Below, piece after piece: positions 8,088 through 16,494 of a DNA stretch of 64,000 bases; the stretch's first letter is position 1, and each line of letters starts with the position of its first letter. Position numbers and translations under genes: made by a program. The notes under the pieces were generated by a model. It did not search any database and was not told where the DNA came from. It saw only the letters and a list, made by a program, of their open reading frames with translations. Source of the stretch: Modestobacter italicus (GTDB lineage Bacteria; Actinomycetota; Actinomycetes; Mycobacteriales; Geodermatophilaceae); NCBI RefSeq assembly GCF_000306785.1, contig NC_017955.1, positions 806,001 through 870,000 of the forward strand, read 5' to 3'.

Positions 8088-8821
8088 CCGCACCGCCGCC
8101 CCCGCCGGGCTGGTACCCCGACCCCGCCGGCAGCCCCGGTACGCGCTGGTGGGACGGCCGGGGCTGGACCGACCACCTCCAGGCCCCCGCGGTGGCGGTG
8201 CATCAGGCGCCGGAACGGCGGCGGTCGGTGCTGCTCGAGCAGCCGGTGCTGGTGGTCGCGCAGAAGACCAAGCTGATCGAGCTCACCAACGAGTACGCCG
8301 TCTTCGACGGGGCCGGCCAGCAGGTCGGCGCGGTCACCCAGGTCGGGCAGAGCTCGCTGAAGAAGGCGTTCCGGCTGGTGTCGAGCCTGGACCAGTTCCT
8401 CACCCACCACCTGGAGGTCCGCGACGCCGCCGGCCCGGTGCTGGTGCTGACCCGGCCGGCGAAGGTGGTGCGGTCCCGGGTGCTGGTGGCCCGGCCGGAC
8501 GGCGAGCCGGTCGGCGAGATCGCGCAGGCCAACGTCTTCGGCAGGATCCGGTTCGACCTGCTGGTCGGCGGCCGGCCCGTCGGTGCGATCCAGGCGGAGA
8601 ACTGGCGGGCCTGGGACTTCGCGGTCAGCGACGGGTCGGGTGCCGAGGTCGCCCGGATCACCAAGAAGTGGGAGGGGTTCGCCCGCACGCTGTTCACCAC
8701 CGCGGACAACTACGTCGTCCAGGTGCACCAGCGGCTGGAGGACCCGCTGGCCAGCCTCGTGCTGGCCAGCGCGCTGACCGTCGACACCGCGCTGAAGCAG
8801 GACGACCGGGGCCTCAACTGA
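8084..8821 (+). CDS. DUF2510 plus LURP-one/scramblase-like protein
   Basis: This is a 245-residue protein with an N-terminal DUF2510 module (PPGWYPDPAGSPGTRWWDG, residues 6-24), a short actinobacterial motif often placed before other domains. It is followed by a domain resembling the phospholipid scramblase/LURP-one fold, with a beta-rich pattern (LVVAQKTKLIELTNEYAVFD onward). The ATG at 8084 overlaps the preceding stop in an ATGA. It also sits 7 nt behind a TACCGT hexamer, so an additional leaderless transcript is possible. No true membrane helix is obvious. The family function in bacteria is unclear. Confidence 0.8.
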   Translation: MTAPPPPPGWYPDPAGSPGTRWWDGRGWTDHLQAPAVAVHQAPERRRSVLLEQPVLVVAQKTKLIELTNEYAVFDGAGQQVGAVTQVGQSSLKKAFRLVSSLDQFLTHHLEVRDAAGPVLVLTRPAKVVRSRVLVARPDGEPVGEIAQANVFGRIRFDLLVGGRPVGAIQAENWRAWDFAVSDGSGAEVARITKKWEGFARTLFTTADNYVVQVHQRLEDPLASLVLASALTVDTALKQDDRGLN

Positions 8822-8853
8822 GCCGTGCACGGGTGCCCGCCGGGCGGCGCGGG

Positions 8854-8859
8854 TAGAGT
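8854..8859 (+). promoter_or_regulatory. Candidate -10 element of the 8867 RNA
   Basis: TAGAGT lies 7 nt before the first base of the closing stem of the candidate RNA, the expected distance from a -10 box to a start site. The upstream -35 region is GC-rich and does not match well. Confidence 0.4.
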
Positions 8860-8866
8860 CGTGGAC

Positions 8867-9047
8867 GTCCGGGCCGGGCGACCTGTGTCCCCGGGCTCCA
8901 CTAGATAACTGCCGCCGCGGAACACCGCCCCGACCTCGGTCGGGGGCTGGAGCCGCGGATGTGCAAACCGCCGCGAGGCGACCAGCGTCCGGTCCGGACC
9001 CAGACGCAGAACGGCCCCCGTCCACCAGGACGGGGGCCGTTCTGCGT
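8867..9047 (+). ncRNA. Candidate structured RNA, 6S-like layout
   Basis: This non-coding stretch folds by eye into a rod. GTCCGGGCCGG (8867-8877) pairs with CCGGTCCGGAC (8989-8999) and extends by three more pairs. A large unpaired middle follows. The apex is closed by CCGCGG (8915-8920 with 8953-8958) and CCCCGAC/GTCGGGG (8928-8934 with 8939-8945). A perfect terminator hairpin follows at 9004-9047. A closing stem, central bubble and apical hairpin in about 180 nt is the layout of 6S-type RNAs. I do not recognise the sequence itself, so the class is inference. It lies between scramblase (+) and zwf (-). Confidence 0.5.
9004..9047. terminator. Perfect 20-bp stem terminator
   Basis: Positions 9004-9023 pair perfectly with 9028-9047 around the loop ACCA. 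The stem is GC-rich with no T-run, usual for high-GC actinobacteria. Being symmetric, it can stop the + strand RNA and the zwf transcript coming from the other side. Confidence 0.8.
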
Positions 9048-9109
9048 GTCAGGCCCTCGTGCAGGGTCCCGCCGCGAGCGTGCGAGCGGTGGGGGGCACG
9101 GAGGTCCTT

Positions 9110-10528
9110 CTACTCGGTCTGGCCGAGCAGCCAGCCGTGCTCGCCGGTCAGCGCGTTGGCCGCCGCCGGCCCCCACGAGCCGGGGGCGTAGGGGTGCACC
9201 TCGGGCCGGGCGTCGAGCACCGGCTGCAGCGCCCGCCAGGTCTGCGCCAGCCCCTCGCTGGTGGTGAACAGCGACCGGTCGCCGATCAGCACGTCGTGGA
9301 TCAGCGAGACGTAGGGCGCCAGCGGCTCGCCGCCGGGGATCTTCGACAGGTCCAGCGAGACCCGCGCCGGGGCCATCGCCAGGTCCGGCCCCGGCTTCTT
9401 GGCCATCACGTCGATGTCCACGGCGCCCGCGCCGGCCAGCGACAGCGAGACCACGTTGCCGTTGGCGGGCACGTCGTTGACCGGGCCCTTGGGGCGGTGC
9501 AGCACCAGGCTCACCCGCTGCTGCTTGGCCGCCATCCGCTTGCCGGTGCGCAGCAGGAAGGGCACACCCCGCCAGCGGCCGGTGTCGATGAACAGCCGGG
9601 CGGCCACGTAGGTGTCGGTGTCGCTGTCGTCCGGCACGCCGTCCAGCTCGCGGTAGCCCTCGAACTGGCCGAGGACGACGTCCTCGGGCGCGAGCGGGCG
9701 GAAGTTGGCCAGCACCGACTCGCGGGCGGAGAGGATGTCGTCGGCCGAGAAGCTCACCGGGGGCTCCATGGCGACCTCGGCGGCGACCTGGAACAGGTGG
9801 GTGACCAGCATGTCCAGCGTCGCGCCGGTGGCGTCGTAGAAGTCGGCCCGGTCGGCGACGTCGAGGTCCTCGGGGACGTCGATCTGCACCTGCGCCACGT
9901 GCTCGCGGCTCCACATGGGCTCGAAGAGGCCGTTGGCGAAGCGCAGCGCGTGCAGGTCCTGCGTGCCCTCCTTGCCCAGGAAGTGGTCGATCCGGAAGAC
10001 CTGCTCCTCGTCGAAGACCGAGTGCACCAGGTCGTCGAGCTCGCGGAAGCCCTCGGGGGAGGCGCCGAACGGCTTCTCGTACACGACCCGGGCGCCCTCG
10101 CCGAGACCGTGGGCGCCCAGCGCCCGGGTGTAGTCGGTGAAGGCCTTGGGCGGCAGGGAGAGGTAGTGCACGAGCTGGGCGTCGTCGCCGATCTCCTTGC
10201 GGGCGGTGGCGACGGCGTCGAGCAGCTGGCCGGGGTCGTCGGCGGTGAACCCACCGCCGGCGAAGCGCAGCCGCTGGGCGAAGTCGTCCCACGGGCCCTC
10301 GTCCGGGTCGGGCCCGAACTCCGCGAGCGCGCTGCGGACGTGCTCGACGAACTCCTCGTCGGTGCGCTCACCGCGCCCGCTGCCGATCAGCCGCCAGTCC
10401 TCCGGGAGCAGGCCGTGCTGGGCCAGCTCGAAGAAGGCCGGCAGCACCATCCGGCGGGCCAGGTCGCCGGTCGCGCCGTAGAGCACGAACACGGTGGGGG
10501 TCAGTTCGTTCGTCCCGGTGGGGGGCAC
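9110..10528 (-). CDS. zwf: Glucose-6-phosphate dehydrogenase
   Basis: This is a 472-residue glucose-6-phosphate dehydrogenase, the first enzyme of the oxidative pentose phosphate pathway, producing NADPH. The nucleotide-binding motif GATGDLARR is near residue 16. The active-site signature RIDHFLGKE is near residue 175. VVYEKPFG is the usual Lys-containing motif. The start is GTG 10528 behind GAGAGGAG, since the longer in-frame reading has no resemblance to the family. In many actinobacteria zwf sits with tkt, tal and opcA. Here none is adjacent, so this may be a second copy or a relocated gene. A divergent lipoprotein gene shares its upstream region. Confidence 0.9.
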   Translation of the reverse strand: MPPTGTNELTPTVFVLYGATGDLARRMVLPAFFELAQHGLLPEDWRLIGSGRGERTDEEFVEHVRSALAEFGPDPDEGPWDDFAQRLRFAGGGFTADDPGQLLDAVATARKEIGDDAQLVHYLSLPPKAFTDYTRALGAHGLGEGARVVYEKPFGASPEGFRELDDLVHSVFDEEQVFRIDHFLGKEGTQDLHALRFANGLFEPMWSREHVAQVQIDVPEDLDVADRADFYDATGATLDMLVTHLFQVAAEVAMEPPVSFSADDILSARESVLANFRPLAPEDVVLGQFEGYRELDGVPDDSDTDTYVAARLFIDTGRWRGVPFLLRTGKRMAAKQQRVSLVLHRPKGPVNDVPANGNVVSLSLAGAGAVDIDVMAKKPGPDLAMAPARVSLDLSKIPGGEPLAPYVSLIHDVLIGDRSLFTTSEGLAQTWRALQPVLDARPEVHPYAPGSWGPAAANALTGEHGWLLGQTE

Positions 10529-10667
10529 AATGCTCCTCTCGCTGGGCGCCGGTGCGGCGCCCTGGGTGGTCGGTGTGCCCGACGGTGAGTCCCCACGCCG
10601 ATGAGGTGGACGATCCGCGGAGCAACTGCGTTGTGTGGAACCACGGACGGCGGGGCAGCAGTCCCAG

Positions 10668-11189
10668 GTGACCCGATGTCGCCGATCCCTGCTGGTCCTA
10701 CCCACCGCAGCCGCGCTCATCCTGCTCTCCGGCTGCGGGGACGACGCGCCTGAGGGCGATGCCCCGGCGTCGTCCCCGGCGACGGCGGGGGAGACCACCG
10801 TCGCGCCCGAGGGCGAGTCGGGCAGCGACCAGCAGGCCGATCTGGAGTTCGAGGACCAGTCCGGCGACGGCAGCAGCGTCGTCGTGGACACCGTCTCCGC
10901 ACCGCAGGGTGGCTTCGTGGTCGTCACCGCCGAGGGTGCCGACGCCCCGCTCGGCTCGGTGCAGGTCCAGGTCGGGACGACGGACGACGTGCAGGTGCCG
11001 CTGGACACGCCGCTGACCGCGAGCACCGATCTCACCGCGACCCTGGTCGCCGACACCGACGGGGACGGCGCGTTCGACCCGACCGCCGACGAGGCCGTGC
11101 CCGAGCCGATCTCCGGTGACGACAGCTCGGACGACGCCTCCGACGACACCGACGTGGTCGACGACGGCGCCGCGTACTCCCTCGGCTGA
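10668..11189 (+). CDS. Secreted lipoprotein, DUF7282-like
   Basis: This is a 173-residue lipoprotein: a basic n-region, a hydrophobic core and the lipobox LLSGC, followed by a Thr/Ser/Asp-rich linker and a compact beta-rich domain (SVVVDTVSAPQGGFVVV). That domain resembles DUF7282, a surface protein module of unknown function. The C-terminus is very acidic (DDSSDDASDDTDVVDD). I prefer GTG 10668, which gives a textbook signal peptide, over GTG 10635. It is divergent from zwf with 139 bp between starts. Confidence 0.7.
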   Translation: MTRCRRSLLVLPTAAALILLSGCGDDAPEGDAPASSPATAGETTVAPEGESGSDQQADLEFEDQSGDGSSVVVDTVSAPQGGFVVVTAEGADAPLGSVQVQVGTTDDVQVPLDTPLTASTDLTATLVADTDGDGAFDPTADEAVPEPISGDDSSDDASDDTDVVDDGAAYSLG

Positions 11190-11263
11190 CGTCGGGATGC
11201 CGCCGGTGCCGGGGGTCATTAACGTGACCCGGACCACCGACGTCAGCAGCGAAGGGGACCTCC

Positions 11264-12556
11264 ATGGCCGGCGCGGTGCAGCAGGCACCCCCTGAACAGC
11301 ACCGGTTGCCGGTGCGCACGCTGGTCTCGGCCAGCATCGGCAATGCCGTCGAGTGGTTCGACTGGACGGTCTACGCGACCTTCCTGGTGTACTTCTCCAC
11401 CCAGTTCTTCCCCAAGGAGAACGAGGCGCTGGCGCTGATCGGCACCACGTCCACCTACGCGCTGGCGTTCTTCTTCCGGCCGTTGGGTGGCTGGCTGCTC
11501 GGCCGCTTCGCCGACCTGCGCGGACGCAAGGCCGGGATGCTGCTCACCATCCTGCTGATGGCCGGCGGTTCGCTGGTGATCGCGATCCTGCCGACCTACG
11601 AGCAGGTGGGGTGGCTGGCACCCCTGTTCCTGCTGCTCGCCCGGATCGCCCAGGGCATGTCGCTCGGTGGTGAGGTCTCCAACGCCTCGGCCTACCTGGC
11701 GGAGATCGCCCCACCGGCGCGCCGCGGCAGGTACTCCGCCTTCTTCTACATCTCGACCGGCACCGCGCTGCTGGCCGCCTCCCTGCTCGGTGTGCTGCTC
11801 ACCAACGTGCTCGACGACGACCAGCTCAGCTCCTACGGCTGGCGCATCGCCTTCGCGGCCGGCGGCCTGCTGGGCCTCGTGGGGCTGTGGCTGCGCCGGT
11901 CGCTCAGCGAGACCGACCAGTTCGAGGAGAACGCGGCCAAGGCGCGAGCGACGAAGAACCCGCTGCTGCTGACCGTCAAGGAGCACCCGCGGGCGGTGCT
12001 GCAGCTGTGCGCCTTCACCATGCTGTCGACGCTGTCGTACTACACGTTCTTCAGCGCGCTGACGCCCTTCGCGATCAACTTCCGGGACGCCGACGCCAAC
12101 GACGTCTTCCTCGCCCTCTCGATCGGCACCGCGCTGTTCGTCGCCTGCTGCTACCCGTTCGGGGCGCTGTCGGACCGGTTCGGCCGCAAGCCGCAGATGC
12201 TGGTGTGGTCCGCGGCCATCGCGGTGCTGATCGTCCCGCTGTCCTTCCTGGTGCAGGACCGGCTCGCCTCGCTGGTGGTGGTGTTCAGCGTCGGCCTCGT
12301 GCTCTACGCCCTGCTGGCCTCCATCGCCCCGGCGATCATGAGCGAGCTGTTCCCGACCGAGCTGCGGGCCACCGGCATCGGCGCCTGGTACAACCTCACG
12401 GTCGCCGTCTTCGGCGGGACGGCGCCGCTGGTCATCACCGCGTTGTCCGAGGCCGACCACCCGCTCTGGTTCTTCTGGTACGTCGCCGCGGCCGCGGTCG
12501 TGGCGTTCTGCGCGATCCTCACCCTCCCCGAGACCCGGGGGAGCGAGCTCCGCTGA
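11264..12556 (+). CDS. MHS-type MFS transporter
   Basis: This is a 430-residue major facilitator with about 12 membrane helices. The N-terminal GNAVEWFDWTVYATF segment and RPLGGWLLGRFADLRGRK loop are typical of the metabolite:H+ symporter (MHS) group, which imports alpha-ketoglutarate, proline/betaine, shikimate or related acids. LSDRFGRKP-like GALSDRFGRKPQM marks the second half. It starts at ATG 11264 behind AAGGGGA. A TTAACGT hexamer lies about 40 bp upstream. The substrate cannot be told. Confidence 0.85.
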   Translation: MAGAVQQAPPEQHRLPVRTLVSASIGNAVEWFDWTVYATFLVYFSTQFFPKENEALALIGTTSTYALAFFFRPLGGWLLGRFADLRGRKAGMLLTILLMAGGSLVIAILPTYEQVGWLAPLFLLLARIAQGMSLGGEVSNASAYLAEIAPPARRGRYSAFFYISTGTALLAASLLGVLLTNVLDDDQLSSYGWRIAFAAGGLLGLVGLWLRRSLSETDQFEENAAKARATKNPLLLTVKEHPRAVLQLCAFTMLSTLSYYTFFSALTPFAINFRDADANDVFLALSIGTALFVACCYPFGALSDRFGRKPQMLVWSAAIAVLIVPLSFLVQDRLASLVVVFSVGLVLYALLASIAPAIMSELFPTELRATGIGAWYNLTVAVFGGTAPLVITALSEADHPLWFFWYVAAAAVVAFCAILTLPETRGSELR

Positions 12557-12599
12557 GGTCCGGCTGAGGCCCGTCTGAGGTCCTGCTGAGGCACCTCAG
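12553..12599 (+). repeat. Four CTGAGG tandem repeats, 11-bp period
   Basis: CTGAGG occurs at 12553, 12564, 12575 and 12586, spaced exactly 11 bp. It is followed at once by CCTCAG, which can pair with any of the four. The first copy contains the stop codon of the MFS gene. Alternative hairpins with the terminal CCTCAG could end transcription, or the array may bind a protein. Confidence 0.6.
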
Positions 12600-12701
12600 A
12601 CCCCCCGCAGCCGCCAGGACTGCCCGGTCGACCGATGCCCGAGGTGCCCCCTCAGGACGACCGTTCTCCTCGTTCCACCCGGACGAGACGAGGAGACGGT
12701 C

Positions 12702-12830
12702 ATGACCGCGCACTACCCCAACCCCGCACTGGAGGCCGAGCTGGCCTACCGCCGCGAGCGCATCGAGCAGGCCTTCGCCACCGGCAGCCGGCGCGGCTCC
12801 TGGACCTCCCGGCGGCGGCGGACGCGCTGA
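12702..12830 (+). CDS. Small basic ORF of 42 residues upstream of LuxR gene
   Basis: ATG 12702 follows a strong ribosome-binding site (GAGGAGACGG) and opens a 42-codon frame ending in TGA at 12828-12830. The peptide has a predicted helix (LEAELAYRRERIEQAF) and a very basic tail ending RRRRTR. There is no known family. Its stop lies 2 nt before an in-frame GTG of the LuxR gene. It could be a leader peptide or a small regulator. The quality of the ribosome site is the main argument that it is translated. Confidence 0.5.
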   Translation: MTAHYPNPALEAELAYRRERIEQAFATGSRRGSWTSRRRRTR

Positions 12831-12874
12831 GCGTGCGCCCGGACCTGTCGCAGGCTTCTGCCACGATCGAGGGC

Positions 12875-15871
12875 ATGCCGCGCTGGGACGAGGGTCCGCT
12901 GGTGGGCCGTGCCGACGAGCTGGCCCGGCTGCTGGCGCACGTCGACCGGGCGGTCGAGGGGCGCCCCTCGGCCGTGCTGGTCGCCGGTGACGCCGGCGTG
13001 GGCAAGACCCGCCTGCTCGACGAGCTGGCCCGCCGGTCGGCCGAGCGGGGCGTGCGGGTGCTCACCGGGCACTGCGTCGACCTCGGGGACGTCGGCCTGC
13101 CCTACCTCCCGTTCGTCGACCTGCTGCGCCCGGTCGCGGCCGACCCCGAGCTGAGCGCGGTGCTGGCCGACCACCCGGTGCTGGCCGGACTGCTCACCGG
13201 CCGGCCGGGCGCACCGGTGCCCGGCCCACCGGAGGACGACCCCGACCGCGGCAGCCCGCTGGGCCGCGGCGCGCTCCGGCCGCCGGCCGAGGACGGCCGG
13301 CTGCAGCTGTTCGAGGCGGTCGCCGCGCTGCTCACCCAGGTCGCCGCGGACCGTCCGCTGCTGGTCGTGCTGGAGGACCTGCACTGGGCGGACAGGTCCA
13401 GCCGGGACCTGCTGCGCTACCTGCTCGCCCGGTTGCTGGCCCGGCTGGTCGACGAGCCCATCACCGTCGTCGTCACCTACCGCGCCGACGACCTGCACCG
13501 GCGGCACCCGCTCCGGCCGCTGCTGGCCGAGCTCGTCCGGCTGCCCGGGGTCGAGCGGCTGACCCTGGAGCCGTTGCCCGACGCCGACGTCGACACCCTC
13601 GTCCGCGGGCTGGCCGCCGACTCCGGCGGGCTCGCCGAGGGCACGGTGGAGGACGTCGTGGCCCGGGCCGAGGGCAACGCGTTCTACGCCGAGGAGCTGC
13701 TGGCGGCCGGGCTGGCCGGCGAGGCGCTGCCGATGGGGCTCACCGACGTCCTGCTGGCCCGGGTGGAGCAGCTCAGCCCGGCGGCCCAGCAGGTGCTGCG
13801 GGTGGCCGCGGTGGCCGGCCGGCAGGTGCGCCACGAGCTGGTGTCGGCGGTCTCCCCGCAGTCGCCGGAGGAGACCGAGCGGGCGCTGGGCGAGGCCGTG
13901 CACCACCACCTGCTGGTCGTCTCCGACGCCGGCCGCTACCGCTTCCGGCACGCGCTGCTGCGCGAGGCGGTGCTCGCCGACCTGCTCCCCGGGGAGCGGG
14001 TGCGGCTGCACGCCGAGGTCGCCGCGCACCTGAGCGCGCACCCGGGTGCCGGCACCGCCGCGGAGCGGGCGCACCACGCGCGGGAGAGCAACGACCTGCC
14101 CGGTGCGCTGAGCGCGTCGCTGGAGGCGGCCGACGCCGCCCGGCGGGTCGGTGCGCCGGCCGAGCAGCTGCAGCACCTGGAGGCCGCGCTCGCACTGTGG
14201 GCCGCCGTGCCCGACGCCGCCGAGCGCGCCGGCCGGGAGCAGTGGGAGCTGCTGCTGGACACCGCCGCCGCGGCCCGGGCTGGCGGGGAGCTGCACCGGG
14301 CGGTGGCGATGCTGCGCTCGGCGCAGCAGCTGCTCGGCCCGGACGGCGACCCGGAGGCGCGGGCGCGGGTGCACTACACCCTGGCCCGGGGGCTGACCCG
14401 GATCGAGGAGACCGCCGACGCGCTGCGCGAGGGCGAGCTGGCGCTGCAGCTGGTGCCGGCGCAGCCGCCGTCGGTGGCGCGCACCTGGGCGGTGGCCACC
14501 CACGCCCGCACGCTGTACGCGCTGGGCCGGATCGCCGAGGGCGACGCCGCAGCCGACGAGGCGCTCGCCGCCGCCGACGCGCTGGGCCTGGACGGTGCCT
14601 GGGCCGACACCGCGATCTCGCTGGCCCGGGTGCAGGGCGCCGGTGACCTGCCGACCGTGCGCGCCCGGCTGCACGAGGCCCGGCTGCGCGCCGAGCGGTC
14701 CGGGGACGCCGACGTGGAGACCCGGGTGTGGTTCAGCCTGGCGATCGTGGCCCACGAGGCCGGGGAGCTGGAGGAGACGCTGGCGCAGGCGGGCGCGGGC
14801 CTCGACCGCGCCCGGGCGCTGGGCGTGGAGTGGTCGTTCTACGGCGCCGAGCTCCGCCACCTGGAGGTCGTCGCCCGCTACGCGACGGGTGACTGGGACG
14901 GCAGCCTGGCCGCGGCCGACGAGCTCGCCCGGGTGCCGGACATGGCGGCGCACGTGCGCGCCGACGGGCTGCTGGTGCTGGTCGGCCGGGGTGACCCGGC
15001 CGTCCGCGAGCGGCTGGCCTGGGCGCAGGGCCTCGCCACCCGCTGGGACTCGCACGTGCTGCTCATGCTGGCCACCGTCTCGGCCGAGATCGAGCTGGCG
15101 GCGGCGGCCGGGGACGCCCGGACGGCCGCCGACCGGGCGCGCTGGGCCGACGAGCGGCTGCACGCGCTGTGGGGGGAGGACCGGCCGGCGACGGTGCGGT
15201 TGGCGGCTTCGGCGGTGGGCGCGGTCGCCGACGCGGCCGCCACCGCCCGGGCGAACGGCGACCGCGAGGCGCTGGCCGGCTGGGTGGCCGAGGGGGAGGC
15301 GCTGGCGGAGCTGGCCCGGGCGGCGGCGCGGGCGCACGACGCGGCGGTCGGCGAGCTCGGGGTCGAGGCGCAGGCGTGGTGCGCGCGGCTGGAGGCCGAG
15401 CTGGGCCGGCTGCGCGGGAGCGCGTCGCCGGAGGCCTGGCGGCAGGTGGTCGAGCTGTTCGGCTACGGGCACGTCTACGAGCAGGCGCGGTCCCGCTTCC
15501 GGCTGGCCGAGGCGCTGCTGGCGGCCGACGACCGGCCGGGGGCCGCCGTCGAGCTGACCGCGGCGCACGAGGTGGCGGTGCGGCTGGGGGCGGCGCCGCT
15601 GCGCACGGCCGTCGAGGCGCTGGCCCGGCGTGGGCGGCTGGAGCTGCCCGGGCTGCCCCGGCCGGCGGAGGTCTCCGCGGTGCTGACCCCGCGGGAGGTC
15701 GAGGTGCTCGCGCTGATGGCGCAGGGGCGGACCAACCGGCAGATCGGTGCGGAGCTGTTCATCAGCGAGAAGACGGCCAGCGTGCACGTGAGCAACATCC
15801 TGGCGAAGTTCGGCGCCTCCGGCCGCACCGAGGCGGTCGCCCTGGCCGCCGCCCGCGGCCTGCTGTCCTGA
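12875..15871 (+). CDS. LAL-type LuxR transcriptional regulator with AAA/ATPase domain
   Basis: This is a 998-residue large ATP-binding LuxR regulator. Near the N-terminus, PLVGRADEL leads into an AAA-like ATPase with Walker A (GDAGVGKTRLL) and Walker B (LLVVLEDLHWAD). A long helical repeat region of TPR type fills the middle. A LuxR helix-turn-helix (LTPREVEVLALMAQGRTNRQ onward) closes the protein. Such proteins sense small molecules or maltotriose-like ligands and activate nearby promoters. I start it at ATG 12875, 7 nt after a CACGAT hexamer, implying a leaderless message. GTG 12833 would add 14 residues and be coupled to the small upstream ORF. Confidence 0.9.
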   Translation: MPRWDEGPLVGRADELARLLAHVDRAVEGRPSAVLVAGDAGVGKTRLLDELARRSAERGVRVLTGHCVDLGDVGLPYLPFVDLLRPVAADPELSAVLADHPVLAGLLTGRPGAPVPGPPEDDPDRGSPLGRGALRPPAEDGRLQLFEAVAALLTQVAADRPLLVVLEDLHWADRSSRDLLRYLLARLLARLVDEPITVVVTYRADDLHRRHPLRPLLAELVRLPGVERLTLEPLPDADVDTLVRGLAADSGGLAEGTVEDVVARAEGNAFYAEELLAAGLAGEALPMGLTDVLLARVEQLSPAAQQVLRVAAVAGRQVRHELVSAVSPQSPEETERALGEAVHHHLLVVSDAGRYRFRHALLREAVLADLLPGERVRLHAEVAAHLSAHPGAGTAAERAHHARESNDLPGALSASLEAADAARRVGAPAEQLQHLEAALALWAAVPDAAERAGREQWELLLDTAAAARAGGELHRAVAMLRSAQQLLGPDGDPEARARVHYTLARGLTRIEETADALREGELALQLVPAQPPSVARTWAVATHARTLYALGRIAEGDAAADEALAAADALGLDGAWADTAISLARVQGAGDLPTVRARLHEARLRAERSGDADVETRVWFSLAIVAHEAGELEETLAQAGAGLDRARALGVEWSFYGAELRHLEVVARYATGDWDGSLAAADELARVPDMAAHVRADGLLVLVGRGDPAVRERLAWAQGLATRWDSHVLLMLATVSAEIELAAAAGDARTAADRARWADERLHALWGEDRPATVRLAASAVGAVADAAATARANGDREALAGWVAEGEALAELARAAARAHDAAVGELGVEAQAWCARLEAELGRLRGSASPEAWRQVVELFGYGHVYEQARSRFRLAEALLAADDRPGAAVELTAAHEVAVRLGAAPLRTAVEALARRGRLELPGLPRPAEVSAVLTPREVEVLALMAQGRTNRQIGAELFISEKTASVHVSNILAKFGASGRTEAVALAAARGLLS

Positions 15872-15900
15872 CCTCACGTACGCGGGCGGCCTCCCCCTGT

Positions 15901-15918
15901 GCGTTGCAGGTGCAACGC
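15901..15918. promoter_or_regulatory. Perfect palindrome between convergent genes
   Basis: GCGTTGCA, GG, TGCAACGC forms an 8-bp perfect inverted repeat between the LuxR gene and the oppositely oriented PspC gene. It may be a short terminator or a binding site. Confidence 0.4.
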
Positions 15919-15953
15919 CGACGGGACGCGTGCGCTGGACCTCGCTGGGACCG

Positions 15954-16268
15954 TCAGCCGGCGGTCGGGGCCGTGCGGTCGCTGCTGAGCCGGCCGCGCA
16001 GCCGCTCGACCCACTGGTCGAGCAGGTTGGTGCGGTCCGCCGGGCCGGCGGGCGCCGGCGGCATGAGCACCCACAGCGCCAGGTAGATCGGGATGCCCAG
16101 CCCACCGGTGAGGGTGAGGACGGCGAAGCCGACCCGCCACAGGAGCGCGTCGACGCCGGTGTGCTCGGCCAGGCCGCCGCTGACGCCGCCGAGCATCATC
16201 TCGGTGCGGCTGCGGAACAGCGGCGGGCGAGCGGTGGAGTCCGGGCCGGGGAGCGGGGTCGATGTCAT
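15954..16268 (-). CDS. PspC domain protein
   Basis: This is a 104-residue membrane protein of the PspC family. It has the charged N-terminal motif RSRTEMMLGGVSGGLAEHTG (about residues 19-38) and a membrane segment with LLWRVGFAVLTLTGG and IPIYLALWVLMPP, the usual PspC hydrophobic hairpin. PspC proteins take part in envelope stress sensing; in actinobacteria many are short forms like this. It starts at ATG 16268; no good ribosome site is seen, but a CAGGCT hexamer lies 6 nt upstream, so it may be leaderless. It converges with the LuxR gene. Confidence 0.8.
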   Translation of the reverse strand: MTSTPLPGPDSTARPPLFRSRTEMMLGGVSGGLAEHTGVDALLWRVGFAVLTLTGGLGIPIYLALWVLMPPAPAGPADRTNLLDQWVERLRGRLSSDRTAPTAG

Positions 16269-16494
16269 GACACGAGCCTGCGCGGTGCGAGGCGTCCGGC
16301 ACATCGGTGAACGCCCGGACCCGTCCCGGATCCCGCGACTCAGGGGAACCCCCGATGTGCGCATCGGCTGTCACCCGTCCGTGCTCGGCCCGTCGCTGAC
16401 GCTGACGGTCCGGCGAGTGGGCAGTTGCGGTCGCCGACACGGGCGGACACGCCGCCGCGGGCGACCGGAACTGCTCAGTCGGCGCGGGCGGGGC

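Noticed and set aside
8867..9000. Cyclic di-GMP riboswitch or SRP RNA
   Set aside because: A GCAAACC segment recalls the riboswitch, but the tetraloop-receptor parts are missing and no + strand gene follows. The SRP RNA GGAA/GCAG loop is also absent.
10529..10667. Operator shared by zwf and the lipoprotein gene
   Set aside because: Only a weak TGTGG-CCACA pair is present; nothing beyond what chance gives in such sequence.
12746..16105. Minus-strand open frame of over 1100 codons
   Set aside because: Antisense of the LuxR gene, which has clear Walker and HTH motifs.
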